Below are positions 24,507 to 32,726 of a stretch of DNA of 38,115 nucleotides, piece by piece (within the stretch, counting starts at the first letter, position 1; every line of letters begins with the position of its first letter). The notes under the pieces are model-generated. The model worked only from the letters and a program-made list of their open reading frames with translations, was not told where the DNA came from and did not search any database. The position numbers were made by a program, and so were the translations under genes. The stretch spans positions 1-38,115 of the forward strand of contig JANQHV010000150.1 in the NCBI GenBank assembly GCA_028282505.1, given 5' to 3'. The DNA comes from SAR324 cluster bacterium (lineage in GTDB: Bacteria > SAR324 > NAC60-12).

Positions 24507-25628
24507 ATGTCAAATGCGAGAATCACAGCTCATAACCTGAAGCTAAAATGGTCTGAAGGACAGATCATCCGTCTGGATGCAGAAGGTCGATGGGGATCAT
24601 TCCGGGATGAAGATCATTTTTATCGCCGGACCATGGCGGGTGAAGTGGTGTTGCGCCAGGGAAGAGGGTATATTGACTATTCCCCTGAACAAGCCGAAGC
24701 GTTGCATCAGAAAATTCTGCAATTTCTGGAAGACGTGGACAAGGCTGCTGAGAATCCATCATTTCCCATGACTTTTTATGGAGAACAAGGAGAGAAATCC
24801 GTCTTCATGGAGCGTCTTCACAAAGCTTTGCAGTGGTCGCCTGCAAAATATGCAGAGGAAATGACACGATTTTACGAGGCTTACCCTGAGGCCATTGAGA
24901 TTTTACCTCCAGACCGATATCAGGACTTGGTCCTTTTGCCTGTCTTGGGATGTCCTAATAATCAGTGTACTTTTTGTGCGTTTTATCAAGACCAGCAGTT
25001 TCAGATTCTGCATCAAGACGCATTTGCAAAACACATTGAACGGGTAATTGCTCTGTTTGGCAAGGCGTTGGCAGGAAAAAAAGGCCTTTTTTTAGGAGCA
25101 GCCAGTGCGTTATCAATGCCACAGAAAAAGTTAGTGGAATGTCTGCAGATCGTTAATGGAACTTTTGGCAAATTTCCTCACGGAATTGCTACTTTCCATG
25201 ATGTGGATCATGCGCCTGTGCGAAAACCAGAGGATTATGCTGTTTTGGCCGATGCAGGATTGGAGCATGTGACCATTGGTTTGGAAACAGGAGATCCAGA
25301 GCTGAGAAAAAGTTTTAACAAGAGTGAAAACATTGTTCGCCTGATAAAGGCCGTTCACGATCAGAAATCTGCTGGAATTCGATGTGCCATTACAGTTTTG
25401 ATTGGAGTTGGAGCCCAGAAAATAGATATCCATCGTACGGCAACCAGCCACGTGATCCAGGCGATGGAACTGGATAAACAAGATTTGATCTATCTGTCAC
25501 CTCTCGAAGGAACAATGGCTGTTGCAGAGCTTGATGCTGAAATGGAATTGTTTCAGCAAACATTATCTACGGTGACTGCTGCGCAAATCTCTCCCTATCT
25601 AATTGATAAGTTTCGCTATTTTGCATGA
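24507..25628 (+). CDS. Radical SAM protein with CX4CX2C cluster motif
   Basis: A 373-residue radical SAM enzyme. The iron-sulfur motif is GCPNNQCTFCAFY: Cys-x4-Cys-x2-Cys rather than the usual x3 spacing. As I recall it, a subgroup with GCSHNKCTFC-type motifs uses this spacing. GLFLGAASALSMP supplies the GxxxA-like SAM-binding segment, and VTIGLETGDPELRKSFNK resembles the GxES/GLETG motif of radical SAM barrels. An N-terminal extension of about 145 residues precedes the cluster and is unassigned. The reaction is unknown. The M14 peptidase-like gene follows 8 bases later, so the two form an operon and may act on the same compound. Confidence 0.9.
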   Translation: MSNARITAHNLKLKWSEGQIIRLDAEGRWGSFRDEDHFYRRTMAGEVVLRQGRGYIDYSPEQAEALHQKILQFLEDVDKAAENPSFPMTFYGEQGEKSVFMERLHKALQWSPAKYAEEMTRFYEAYPEAIEILPPDRYQDLVLLPVLGCPNNQCTFCAFYQDQQFQILHQDAFAKHIERVIALFGKALAGKKGLFLGAASALSMPQKKLVECLQIVNGTFGKFPHGIATFHDVDHAPVRKPEDYAVLADAGLEHVTIGLETGDPELRKSFNKSENIVRLIKAVHDQKSAGIRCAITVLIGVGAQKIDIHRTATSHVIQAMELDKQDLIYLSPLEGTMAVAELDAEMELFQQTLSTVTAAQISPYLIDKFRYFA

Positions 25629-25636
25629 TGTGAGAT

Positions 25637-26680
25637 ATGGATTGTGTCATGATTCAAAACTCTACTCCTATCCAAGTTTGGGAGAATCCATTGCCAACTG
25701 ATGTGGGCAATTCTGTTGAAGAATTTCTCTCCAAACTGGGAGGCCCTACCTTATTGTATCTCCCAGGAAGGGATCATTCCCGTATCAGGGCTGTTTCTAC
25801 TTTGCTGCATGGCAATGAACCTTCAGGAGTTCGAGCAATACATCATTGGATTCGCTCAGGAGAAAAACCTGTTGTGGATTTACTGTGCTTTGTGGGTTCT
25901 GTCAAAGCAGCCTTGGCTGCTCCCAAATTCACACACCGGGCCTTACCCTGGCAGAAGGATTTAAACCGCTGTTTTCTTCCTCCCTTTCACGGTACTGAAG
26001 GACAAATTGCAGAATTCTTGATTGAGAAGTTGCTGGAAGCAAAACCGGAAGCTTTGATTGATATCCATAATACTTCTGGCAGAGGACCTGCTTATGGCTT
26101 GTCGCTTGAGGAAGACAACACACACAAAGCATTGGTTTCTTTATTTTCCGATACACTGGTGATTACGCACTTACGATTGGGAACCCTCATGGAGTTGGCA
26201 GAAAATCATTTTCCCTCAGTCACGATTGAATGTGGAGGAGCCAAAGATCCAGATTCTCACGCAGTGGCCTTAAAAGGTTTAGAACGTTATGCCACTACAG
26301 AATCAGTGCTTACTCTGGATGGAATATGGATGGGAGAAGTGTTGAACAATCCAGCCCGTTTAGAACTGTGTGACGGAGCGAAAGTCGCTTATGCGAGAAA
26401 TCCAGTACCGGATGTTGCCTTGACCTTGCCGGAAGAAGTGGAGGAGTATAATTTTGGTATTCTCAACCCTAGAGAAGTGCTCGGCTGGCTTGGCCCCCTT
26501 GGCTTGAAAATGTTGTGCGTTTATGACGCTGAAGGAAAAAATGTGTTGCCTGAATACTTCACAGAACGGAATGGTTGTTTGTTTGCAACACGTCCACTCA
26601 AGCTGTTTATGGTGACAACTAACCCAGAGATTGCTGAAAGTGACTGCCTCTGTTATGTGGTTGCTGCCGATGAAAAATAA
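25637..26680 (+). CDS. Aspartoacylase / succinylglutamate desuccinylase family (M14) enzyme
   Basis: 347 residues with the zinc-hydrolase pattern of the AstE/AspA group of M14: HGNEPSG (zinc His and Glu), DLNRCF (substrate Arg), LIDIHNTSG (zinc His) and VTIECGGA (catalytic Glu). Family members hydrolyse N-acyl amino acids such as N-succinylglutamate or N-acetylaspartate; the substrate here is open. A C-terminal domain of about 110 residues (after LDGIWMGEV) is beta-rich as in the family. ATG at 25637 is taken; ATG at 25649 is an alternative. It is coupled to the radical SAM gene (8-base gap). No astABCD genes are nearby, so arginine succinylation is not supported by context. Confidence 0.88.
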   Translation: MDCVMIQNSTPIQVWENPLPTDVGNSVEEFLSKLGGPTLLYLPGRDHSRIRAVSTLLHGNEPSGVRAIHHWIRSGEKPVVDLLCFVGSVKAALAAPKFTHRALPWQKDLNRCFLPPFHGTEGQIAEFLIEKLLEAKPEALIDIHNTSGRGPAYGLSLEEDNTHKALVSLFSDTLVITHLRLGTLMELAENHFPSVTIECGGAKDPDSHAVALKGLERYATTESVLTLDGIWMGEVLNNPARLELCDGAKVAYARNPVPDVALTLPEEVEEYNFGILNPREVLGWLGPLGLKMLCVYDAEGKNVLPEYFTERNGCLFATRPLKLFMVTTNPEIAESDCLCYVVAADEK

Positions 26681-26681
26681 A

Positions 26682-26787
26682 ATTTCTATCATTTTCTAAC
26701 ATTCCCAGGTTTCTTCCGATTAGATTTCTATCATTTTCTAACATTCCCAGGTTTCTTCCGATTAAATTTCTATCATTTTCTAACATT
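26682..26787 (-). repeat. 42-bp tandem repeat, about 2.5 copies
   Basis: Units start at 26682, 26724 and 26766 (exactly 42 bases); the last is cut after 22 bases. The first two differ at about one position. Read on the minus strand, each contains AATGTTAGAAAATGATA, the core also found twice at 42-bp spacing near 13.1 kb. It begins directly after the stop of the M14 gene. Confidence 0.9.
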
Positions 26788-26910
26788 TCTCCACTTTGTG
26801 CAGTCAGCCCTTTTTCATCTTTCCCCTAACCCATTGTAATTATTTAACTTTATTTATGGTAAGCTTTTTGAAATAAAAGCCAAGTGTATATTTCGCCACT
26901 CGGAAGGAAA

Positions 26911-26955
26911 CATTTTATGGGACGTGGATGAAGCATTCCGGCGTCCCATAAAATG
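26911..26955. repeat. Perfect 14-bp inverted repeat
   Basis: CATTTTATGGGACG (26911-26924), 17-base loop, CGTCCCATAAAATG (26942-26955). It lies 55 bases before the STAS start at 27010. Could be an operator, an RNA hairpin in the STAS leader or the remnant of a short mobile element. Confidence 0.7.
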
Positions 26956-27009
26956 GCAAGAGTTGATGTAGAATAACAAGGAATAGAATATTTAAGTAAA
27001 AAATACAGA

Positions 27010-27360
27010 ATGAAATTATCACACCGCCTGGAAGGCGACATTTGTGTTGTTCATATTGATGGTGAACTGATCCGGGAGCAAGCACCTGAATTTCAATTAT
27101 ATCTGATTGAGTTGTTGAAGACAGATCATCTCAAAGGACTTGTCATCGACATGAGCGAGGCGATTGCTATTGATTCTGCTGGGATAGGCGCCTTTAAGGC
27201 CATTTTTCAAGAAGCAGAAAATATCAAAATCGGTTTAGCTTTTTGTCAGTTGGGTGGTGCAGTCCTGGATATCATCAAAATTACTAGTGTTGATGTATTA
27301 ATCCCCGCCTACACAACAGAAACAGAAGCGATGGCGCATGTCACTAAAAGTGAAAAATGA
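27010..27360 (+). CDS. STAS-domain protein, phosphosite Ser to Ala
   Basis: A 116-residue stand-alone STAS domain, starting MKLSHRLEGDICVVHIDGEL, which aligns residue for residue with the starts of the genes at 12257, 12603 and 14166. The loop AIDSAGIGAFKAIFQEA keeps Asp and the first Ser but has Ala where the phosphorylated Ser belongs. It therefore resembles a constitutively unphosphorylated antagonist. It lies 9 kb from the main STAS cluster but is clearly the same subfamily, so it arose by duplication. Upstream repeats match those beside the cluster. The next gene is convergent. Confidence 0.9.
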   Translation: MKLSHRLEGDICVVHIDGELIREQAPEFQLYLIELLKTDHLKGLVIDMSEAIAIDSAGIGAFKAIFQEAENIKIGLAFCQLGGAVLDIIKITSVDVLIPAYTTETEAMAHVTKSEK

Positions 27361-27424
27361 CATGATCCATCATTCAAGTGAAGTCACTTTTTAAAGGCAA
27401 CTTCGTATCATTTTTCCAAGAAAA

Positions 27425-28267
27425 TCAGTAAGTATCAAATGTGGCCAGGTAGCCATAATGATCGGAAACGATTGGAAAAAAGTAGTCTGTAAAAATGAGA
27501 TCCATACTTTTGATTCGCAAAGGACTACCATTTTTTTTGAGAATATAATCAATCCTTTCTGGGTCATTGTGCTCCCACCCTGCAATTTTGCCACGGTGAG
27601 TGGGTTCATGAAATCTGTGAGGGGCCAGTTCGTGCCATTGGTCAATGTACTCTGTACTGCGAACCATGTGGTTGTAACCATGTGAGCCAGGGGTCACATT
27701 GAAATCCCCAACCAGCAAACCACCACGAACTCCAAAGTGTTCTCTGGAATAAACCAAGTGTCGGATGGCATCAAACTCTCCATAACAACCATTCTCTTGC
27801 CGATTCAGGTGAGCGTTGACAACGTGAAGCAACCCAAACCAGGGAACATCAATACAACTCATGGTCACATTTCTGGACATGAAATGGTCTTTACGGTGAT
27901 CATGAGAAACATACGTCGAATAATTGTGATACATCGGATGTTTACTCATAATGGCGGTTCCTTCTCTCCATATTCCGAAGCCCACGTGACTCCAATCCTG
28001 AAACAGATTATAATGTAATCCCCAGCTTTGGAGGCGTTTAAAAATTCGGTGGGCCATGTTGCTGTGTGCCCAGCCATATGGGTATGTCATCTGTTCATAG
28101 ATAGATTCTCCAACTTCTTGAAAGCAAACAATGTCCACTTGCTGTTGAGCAATGGCTTCTGAAATAATGTGTACCTCCCGATCATGGGCATGGACCGTAT
28201 CCCAAAGGGACCAGCAATGATGTTCCTGATAGGTATGTAAGTTGAGAGTGAGTAGACGAAAGCCCAT
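27425..28267 (-). CDS. Endonuclease/exonuclease/phosphatase-family protein
   Basis: 280 residues of the Mg-dependent EEP fold (DNase I / AP endonuclease / sphingomyelinase superfamily). Key segments are LLTLNLHTYQ near the N-terminus (metal-site Asn), VCFQEVGE (metal Glu), VVNAHLNR, LLVGDFNVTPGSHG (catalytic Asp/Asn), RIDYILKK and VSDHYGYLATF (catalytic His). There is no signal peptide, so the enzyme is probably cytoplasmic. The target (DNA, phospholipid head group or inositol phosphate) cannot be told from these motifs. It lies 63 bases downstream of the LysR gene on the same strand and could be cotranscribed with it. Confidence 0.9.
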   Translation of the reverse strand: MGFRLLTLNLHTYQEHHCWSLWDTVHAHDREVHIISEAIAQQQVDIVCFQEVGESIYEQMTYPYGWAHSNMAHRIFKRLQSWGLHYNLFQDWSHVGFGIWREGTAIMSKHPMYHNYSTYVSHDHRKDHFMSRNVTMSCIDVPWFGLLHVVNAHLNRQENGCYGEFDAIRHLVYSREHFGVRGGLLVGDFNVTPGSHGYNHMVRSTEYIDQWHELAPHRFHEPTHRGKIAGWEHNDPERIDYILKKNGSPLRIKSMDLIFTDYFFPIVSDHYGYLATFDTY

Positions 28268-28330
28268 AAATTCCTTTTTAAAATTGTTTGAACAGTTTTC
28301 CAGGTCGTTCTGACTGGGTTCGCATGATTG

Positions 28331-29212
28331 TCATATTGTTCTTAAAGTTTGTAAGGCAGACCATAGCTTTGCGGCAATAGGGCCCACCGGATGATCCTTT
28401 CTGCGCATTAACAGGATTTGAACTTCCAGTTGGGTGGGTAGTGGATAATTGAGCACCACCAAGCGCCTGGCATCCAAATCCTCTCGAATCATGTGCTCCG
28501 GCATCATTCCCCAACCGGAACCAGCAATCAATAGATCTTTCTTGACAGAAAAATCATTGACGGTCCAATGGATACCACCAGATAACACCCCAATGGTTTT
28601 TCCCATCAAGTGCCGGCTCGAATCGCTAACAACGATTTGTACATATTGAAGCATATCCGATTTTTGCAAGGGCTCCTTAGACTGGGCAGGAGGATAATCA
28701 GGAGAAGATACTGGCAACATTTTGATTTTCATCCAGGGAATATCCTCCAGTTGGTCATTCCAGATAAATGACTCTGCCAAAGCCAAATCAGCATCCCCAT
28801 CAATCAATCGTTCAATGGAGCCTCTTAGATTTTCAATGGACAGTTTGATCTGGGTCAATGGATTCTGTTTAGAAAATTGATTGATGACAGAGACAATTCC
28901 ATCCAGTGGGCAAATGGCATTGATGGCCAGTTTGATTTCGGCTTCCTTGCCCATGGAAAGGTGCTCTGCTAATTGCTCCAGTTCTTCTGCCTGCAAAAGT
29001 ACCAATTGAGCTTTATTATAAATTGCCTGACCTTCCGGAGTTAAGACGGGACGGTAACCTTCACGAGTGAAGATTTGCAGATTGAGTTCTTCCTCCAGAT
29101 TTTTAATGGCATAACTGACGGCAGATTGAGCACGGTGCAGAACGTCGGCAGCCGCTCGAAAACTCCCTGATTCCAGGATAGCATGGAGTACTTTTAACTG
29201 ATCTAAGGTCAT
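28331..29212 (-). CDS. LysR-family transcription regulator
   Basis: 293 residues, normal for the family. The N-terminal helix-turn-helix reads LKVLHAILESGSFRAAADVL then HRAQSAVSYAIKNLEEELN. The C-terminal part is the usual effector-binding domain. It is divergent from the glutathionyl-hydroquinone reductase and pirin genes, the classical LysR arrangement, and a T-N11-A palindrome lies between them. In E. coli the related trio YhaJ (LysR), YqjG and YhaK (pirin) is also clustered; I infer a similar role in sensing quinones or other aromatic electrophiles. Confidence 0.94.
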   Translation of the reverse strand: MTLDQLKVLHAILESGSFRAAADVLHRAQSAVSYAIKNLEEELNLQIFTREGYRPVLTPEGQAIYNKAQLVLLQAEELEQLAEHLSMGKEAEIKLAINAICPLDGIVSVINQFSKQNPLTQIKLSIENLRGSIERLIDGDADLALAESFIWNDQLEDIPWMKIKMLPVSSPDYPPAQSKEPLQKSDMLQYVQIVVSDSSRHLMGKTIGVLSGGIHWTVNDFSVKKDLLIAGSGWGMMPEHMIREDLDARRLVVLNYPLPTQLEVQILLMRRKDHPVGPIAAKLWSALQTLRTI

Positions 29213-29224
29213 TTCTTAGTATTG

Positions 29225-29239
29225 ATCTAATAAATAGAT
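29225..29239. promoter_or_regulatory. Candidate LysR binding site
   Basis: ATCTAATAAATAGAT is a perfect palindromic T-N11-A box 12 bases before the LysR start and about 115 bases before the reductase ATG. Two ATTTATCAAAAA direct repeats follow (around 29243-29278), which may be further half-sites. Confidence 0.45.
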
Positions 29240-29353
29240 TGAATTTATCAAAAACATATTCTTTTTATTTATCAAAAATCAGGACATAATGCAAAATAAA
29301 GATAAGTGTTACGATGAATGTTGATCCAATCACTCTTTAAAAAGGAGATACTC

Positions 29354-30334
29354 ATGGGGTTATTAGTAGAAGGAGTCTGGCAAGACCAGTGGTATGATAC
29401 CAAATCCAGCAAAGGGGAATTTATCAGGCAAGCTGCCCAGTTTCGAAACTGGATCACTGCTGATGGACAACCTGGTCCTACCGGTGAAGGAGGATTTGCC
29501 GCAGAAGCCAATCGTTACCATTTGTATGTTTCTTATGCCTGTCCCTGGGCCCACCGTACCCTGATTTTCAGGGCTCTCAAAAAGCTTGAGCAGGTGATTC
29601 CCATTTCCGTGGTTTCACCAGATATGCTGGAGAATGGTTGGGAATATCCAGAGACCGAAAATGGAACTGCTGATACGGTATATCATTTTAAATACCACTA
29701 TCAGCTATATACGAAGGCGAATGCTCAGTACTCTGGTCGAGTGACGGTGCCAGTATTGTGGGATAAGCAGAAGGAAACCATTGTCAATAATGAATCTTCT
29801 GAAATCATCCGCATGTTCAATATGGCATTTGCCGCATATACAGATGATCAAACCGATTATTATCCAGAACACTTGCGTGCAGGCATTGATGAGATCAATG
29901 CTTTTGTTTATCAAAATGTGAATAATGGTGTGTATCGCTGTGGCTTTGCGACCACTCAGGAAGCCTATGAACGTGCATTTGATCGGTTATTTGAAGCCCT
30001 GGATGAGCTGGAAACCCGCCTGTCAAAACAGAGATATTTGATAGGAGCCCAGATGACAGAAGCCGATTGGCGTTTGTTCACAACCTTGATTCGTTTTGAT
30101 GTGGTCTATGTTGGACATTTCAAAACCAATCTCCGGCGAATTGCCGATTATCCCAACCTGTCCAATTATGTGCGGGATTTATACCAATACCCAGGTGTGG
30201 CGAATACTGTCCATTTTGATCACATCAAACGGCATTATTACTATAGTCACCAGACGGTCAACCCCACTCGCATTGTTCCCAAAGGGCCTCAGTTCGATTT
30301 TCATGCCCCTCATGACCGAGGACGTTTTGTATAA
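29354..30334 (+). CDS. Glutathionyl-hydroquinone reductase (YqjG/Xi-class GST)
   Basis: 326 residues. Reduces glutathionyl-hydroquinones, releasing glutathione, in the cytoplasm. The catalytic Cys is in YVSYACPWAHRTLIF, the signature of the Xi-class GST family. VPVLWDKQKETIVNNESSEI is the thioredoxin-like cis-Pro region. The C-terminal domain contains GAQMTEADWRLFTTLIRFD and a DLYQYPGV segment typical of the family. ATG at 29354 is selected by AAAAAGGAGATACTC; ATG at 29318 is open but lacks a site. It pairs with the pirin gene 51 bases downstream and faces the LysR gene. Confidence 0.95.
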   Translation: MGLLVEGVWQDQWYDTKSSKGEFIRQAAQFRNWITADGQPGPTGEGGFAAEANRYHLYVSYACPWAHRTLIFRALKKLEQVIPISVVSPDMLENGWEYPETENGTADTVYHFKYHYQLYTKANAQYSGRVTVPVLWDKQKETIVNNESSEIIRMFNMAFAAYTDDQTDYYPEHLRAGIDEINAFVYQNVNNGVYRCGFATTQEAYERAFDRLFEALDELETRLSKQRYLIGAQMTEADWRLFTTLIRFDVVYVGHFKTNLRRIADYPNLSNYVRDLYQYPGVANTVHFDHIKRHYYYSHQTVNPTRIVPKGPQFDFHAPHDRGRFV

Positions 30335-30385
30335 GACAGGTACAGATGAACGCTGATTAACAGTATTTAAGAAAAGGAGAAAATT

Positions 30386-31297
30386 ATGACGATGTTATCA
30401 ACAGACCAAAATCTAAACCACGTGGAAACACAATCAACACCTGATGCAAAGAGAGAGGTATTGCAAGTGATTGCAGCACAACAAACATCCGATGGTGCCG
30501 GAGTGAGTTTAAAACGCAGCATTGGCAAACATTCTCTTTCAGAGCTGGACCCCTTTTTGTTATTGGATGAATTCAGATCTGATAATCCCAACGACTATAT
30601 TGCTGGATTTCCGCCACACCCCCATCGTGGTTTTGAAACCGTAACTTACATGCTGGCTGGTTCAATGCAGCATCAGGACAGCAATGGAAATACCGGAAAT
30701 CTGACAGCCGGCAGTGTCCAGTGGATGACCGCAGGACGGGGAATCATTCATTCAGAAATGCCTCAACAGGAGAATGGATTGATGTGGGGTTTTCAGCTTT
30801 GGGTCAATCTACCAGCCAAAGAGAAAATGTGTGCTCCTCGTTATCAGGATATTCCTCCTGCAGATATCCCGGAATATACTTTGGAAAATGGAGCCCAGAT
30901 CCGAGTAATTGCCGGAACATCCAATAGCGTGGAAGGTCCTGTCAAAGATATTGTGACTCGCCCTCTTTATCTGGATGTCCACCTTCCTGCCAATAGCACA
31001 TGGAGTCATGTCATCCCCGCCGACCATACTGCTTTTGTGTATGTGTTTGAAGGAGAAGGCAGTTTTGGGAAAACAAACAGCAGTGAAGGCAAAAGAATCA
31101 CCAGCAATCACCTGGGTATACTAGCTAAAGGGGAGAGTGTGGCAATAGGAACAGGGGAGCAGTCTGTTCGCTTTTTACTGTTAGCCGCACAGCCCTTGAA
31201 TGAGCCCATTGCCCGCTATGGCCCCTTTGTAATGAATACCAGGACTGAGATTGAACAGGCATTTCAAGATTATCAAAATGGGACTCTGGCTGGTTGA
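30386..31297 (+). CDS. Pirin-family protein
   Basis: A 303-residue bicupin of the pirin family, members of which include quercetin dioxygenases and YhaK-type redox-sensitive proteins. The metal site is visible in PPHPHRGFETVTYMLAG, then AGRGIIHSEMP. The second cupin (about 195-290, TAFVYVFEGEGSFG) is also of family type. The N-terminal 30 residues are polar and probably flexible. AAAAGGAGAAAATT precedes the start at 30386. It lies downstream of the hydroquinone reductase in what is probably a LysR-controlled operon ended by the hairpin at 31330-31353. Confidence 0.94.
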   Translation: MTMLSTDQNLNHVETQSTPDAKREVLQVIAAQQTSDGAGVSLKRSIGKHSLSELDPFLLLDEFRSDNPNDYIAGFPPHPHRGFETVTYMLAGSMQHQDSNGNTGNLTAGSVQWMTAGRGIIHSEMPQQENGLMWGFQLWVNLPAKEKMCAPRYQDIPPADIPEYTLENGAQIRVIAGTSNSVEGPVKDIVTRPLYLDVHLPANSTWSHVIPADHTAFVYVFEGEGSFGKTNSSEGKRITSNHLGILAKGESVAIGTGEQSVRFLLLAAQPLNEPIARYGPFVMNTRTEIEQAFQDYQNGTLAG

Positions 31298-31329
31298 TTT
31301 TCAGGGCAGTCCACTCAACCGTTGATGAG

Positions 31330-31360
31330 CAGGGGGAACGATAATTCCCCCTGAATTTGT
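31330..31360 (+). terminator. Rho-independent terminator after pirin
   Basis: CAGGGGGAA (31330-31338), 6-base loop, TTCCCCCTG (31345-31353): a perfect GC-rich 9-bp stem followed by AATTTGTT. It closes the reductase-pirin operon. Confidence 0.7.
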
Positions 31361-31442
31361 TAAAATGTGTCTCGTGTTTTCATGTGTCTATTTTTCATCC
31401 CTTTGTTCTTTGGATTTGGAGTCTTGACTCAGACCAGTGAAC

Positions 31443-32726
31443 TCAGGCAGACGGTGGCTGGATCGTCGCAAATTTGATGACACCCATACTATCGACGGAT
31501 CTGTCAAAGATCGTGTAATAATTGTTCATCAAGGGCAATCCCAGGATCGATTGGTTGGCACCTCCTTGCTGCTGGCCACTCATTTTAAAAAACGCCTGTC
31601 CTGGCGCAGGAGAGTTCACCTGCCAATAAGTTTGCGGTGAACAGGTCAGCGTCACATCTTCTCCATTCTCACCTTCCAGAACGAAGTTAATGTTCGGCCA
31701 ACTTTGGAGGTTGAGCTGTTCAACGGGAAATCCCTGCGGATTTTTTGGCTGGCTGATCAAGCGATTGAACTCATTTATACTCTCAGCAAAGTTCGGATTG
31801 AGATTACCCAGGGATTCAAACAGCCCCTGGTAGAGATCGTAGGATAATGCTAAAGAGTTCGTTCCGCTGTCTACAATGGAATTGGTAAAGGCATAAGGTT
31901 CATATTGAGATTGCAGAGGAAGCGCCTGAACAGGTTCGCCACCCTCTACCTGAGCATATTTCAGGTTCGTATTGTAATATGCATCGTGAAGCACCTTGAT
32001 TGTTTTGAAATCTCCTTGATATAGACCCGTTTCCTCTTCTCCTCCTCCCAGGATAAAAAAGCCCTGGTTCAGCGGATCTTTCAGGGCATTTTCGACCGTT
32101 TCGCTAGCACTGGTTACGTTGACACTCGACCTAAGGGTATAAAAGGCAAATTTGTTGGCAGTGATCCCACTCTCTTCCAACTCCGTGAAATAAGGAGTGA
32201 TATCCTGTTCTGGCTGAGTTGCTAAGAAGCGCTGGAATTGCTGAATACCGACAGCAGTGTCCTGAATCTGAAAGGGCCAAGGATAGGTGACAGGAGGATG
32301 AACGCCATGTTGTTCCAGGTAATTCTGGAGATTATAACCGTTGTTCAAGACATTGTAGGCCAGACCAAGGATACCATCAGCCTGACCAAAATTTCCCTGT
32401 TGCTGATCTGCAGTGATCGCCAGGGGAGACTGCTTCAGGGTGACATTGTTTCCCTCAACGCCCATAGTGACACTGGTTAAAACAACCGGCCCTGCCCATC
32501 CACCAGTACCATAGGTGATATCCTGGGCAAGGCTTGTGGGTTTGAGATTGTTATCATTCTGGGGATTATAAGCCGTTTCTTTGACAGCAAGAGTGCTGCT
32601 TCCGGTGTCAAGGATCACATTGGCCGGGCTGTTTGCACTGCCCACCAGAATTTGAGCGGTATAATCGCCACTTTCAAAAATGTTGGTAATGGGAATCTTT
32701 ACAGTTTTTGTGCTTGCTGTACTCAT
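31443..32726 (-). CDS. Pepsin-type (A1) aspartic protease, no signal peptide
   Basis: A 427-residue bilobed aspartic protease of the pepsin family, common in eukaryotes and rare in bacteria (shewasins of Shewanella are known examples). First catalytic motif: VILDTGSSTLAV, D40. Flap Tyr: Y72 in DITYGTGGW. The ADGILGLAY segment is the typical hydrophobic turn. Second motif: SIVDSGTNSLAL, D286. The C-terminal SILGLPLMNNYYTIFDR is the ILG-x-F-Y-x-VFD-like end of A1 proteases. No signal peptide and no evident propeptide are present, which suggests a cytoplasmic or non-classically exported enzyme. AAAGGAGAAATTGT precedes the ATG. It stands alone: no protease inhibitor or exporter gene is adjacent. 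Confidence 0.93.
   Translation of the reverse strand: MSTASTKTVKIPITNIFESGDYTAQILVGSANSPANVILDTGSSTLAVKETAYNPQNDNNLKPTSLAQDITYGTGGWAGPVVLTSVTMGVEGNNVTLKQSPLAITADQQQGNFGQADGILGLAYNVLNNGYNLQNYLEQHGVHPPVTYPWPFQIQDTAVGIQQFQRFLATQPEQDITPYFTELEESGITANKFAFYTLRSSVNVTSASETVENALKDPLNQGFFILGGGEEETGLYQGDFKTIKVLHDAYYNTNLKYAQVEGGEPVQALPLQSQYEPYAFTNSIVDSGTNSLALSYDLYQGLFESLGNLNPNFAESINEFNRLISQPKNPQGFPVEQLNLQSWPNINFVLEGENGEDVTLTCSPQTYWQVNSPAPGQAFFKMSGQQQGGANQSILGLPLMNNYYTIFDRSVDSMGVIKFATIQPPSA

Larger units (their letters stand above)
26681..27009. other. Intergenic region with tandem and inverted repeats
   Basis: 329 bases without a gene between the M14 enzyme and a STAS gene. The first third is the 42-bp tandem array; a perfect 14-bp inverted repeat lies at 26911-26955. 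No clear promoter motif for the STAS gene was found. Confidence 0.6.

Noticed and set aside
26682-26787. Repeat array as a CRISPR
   Set aside because: The 42-bp period is filled by identical sequence; there are no variable spacers and no cas genes.
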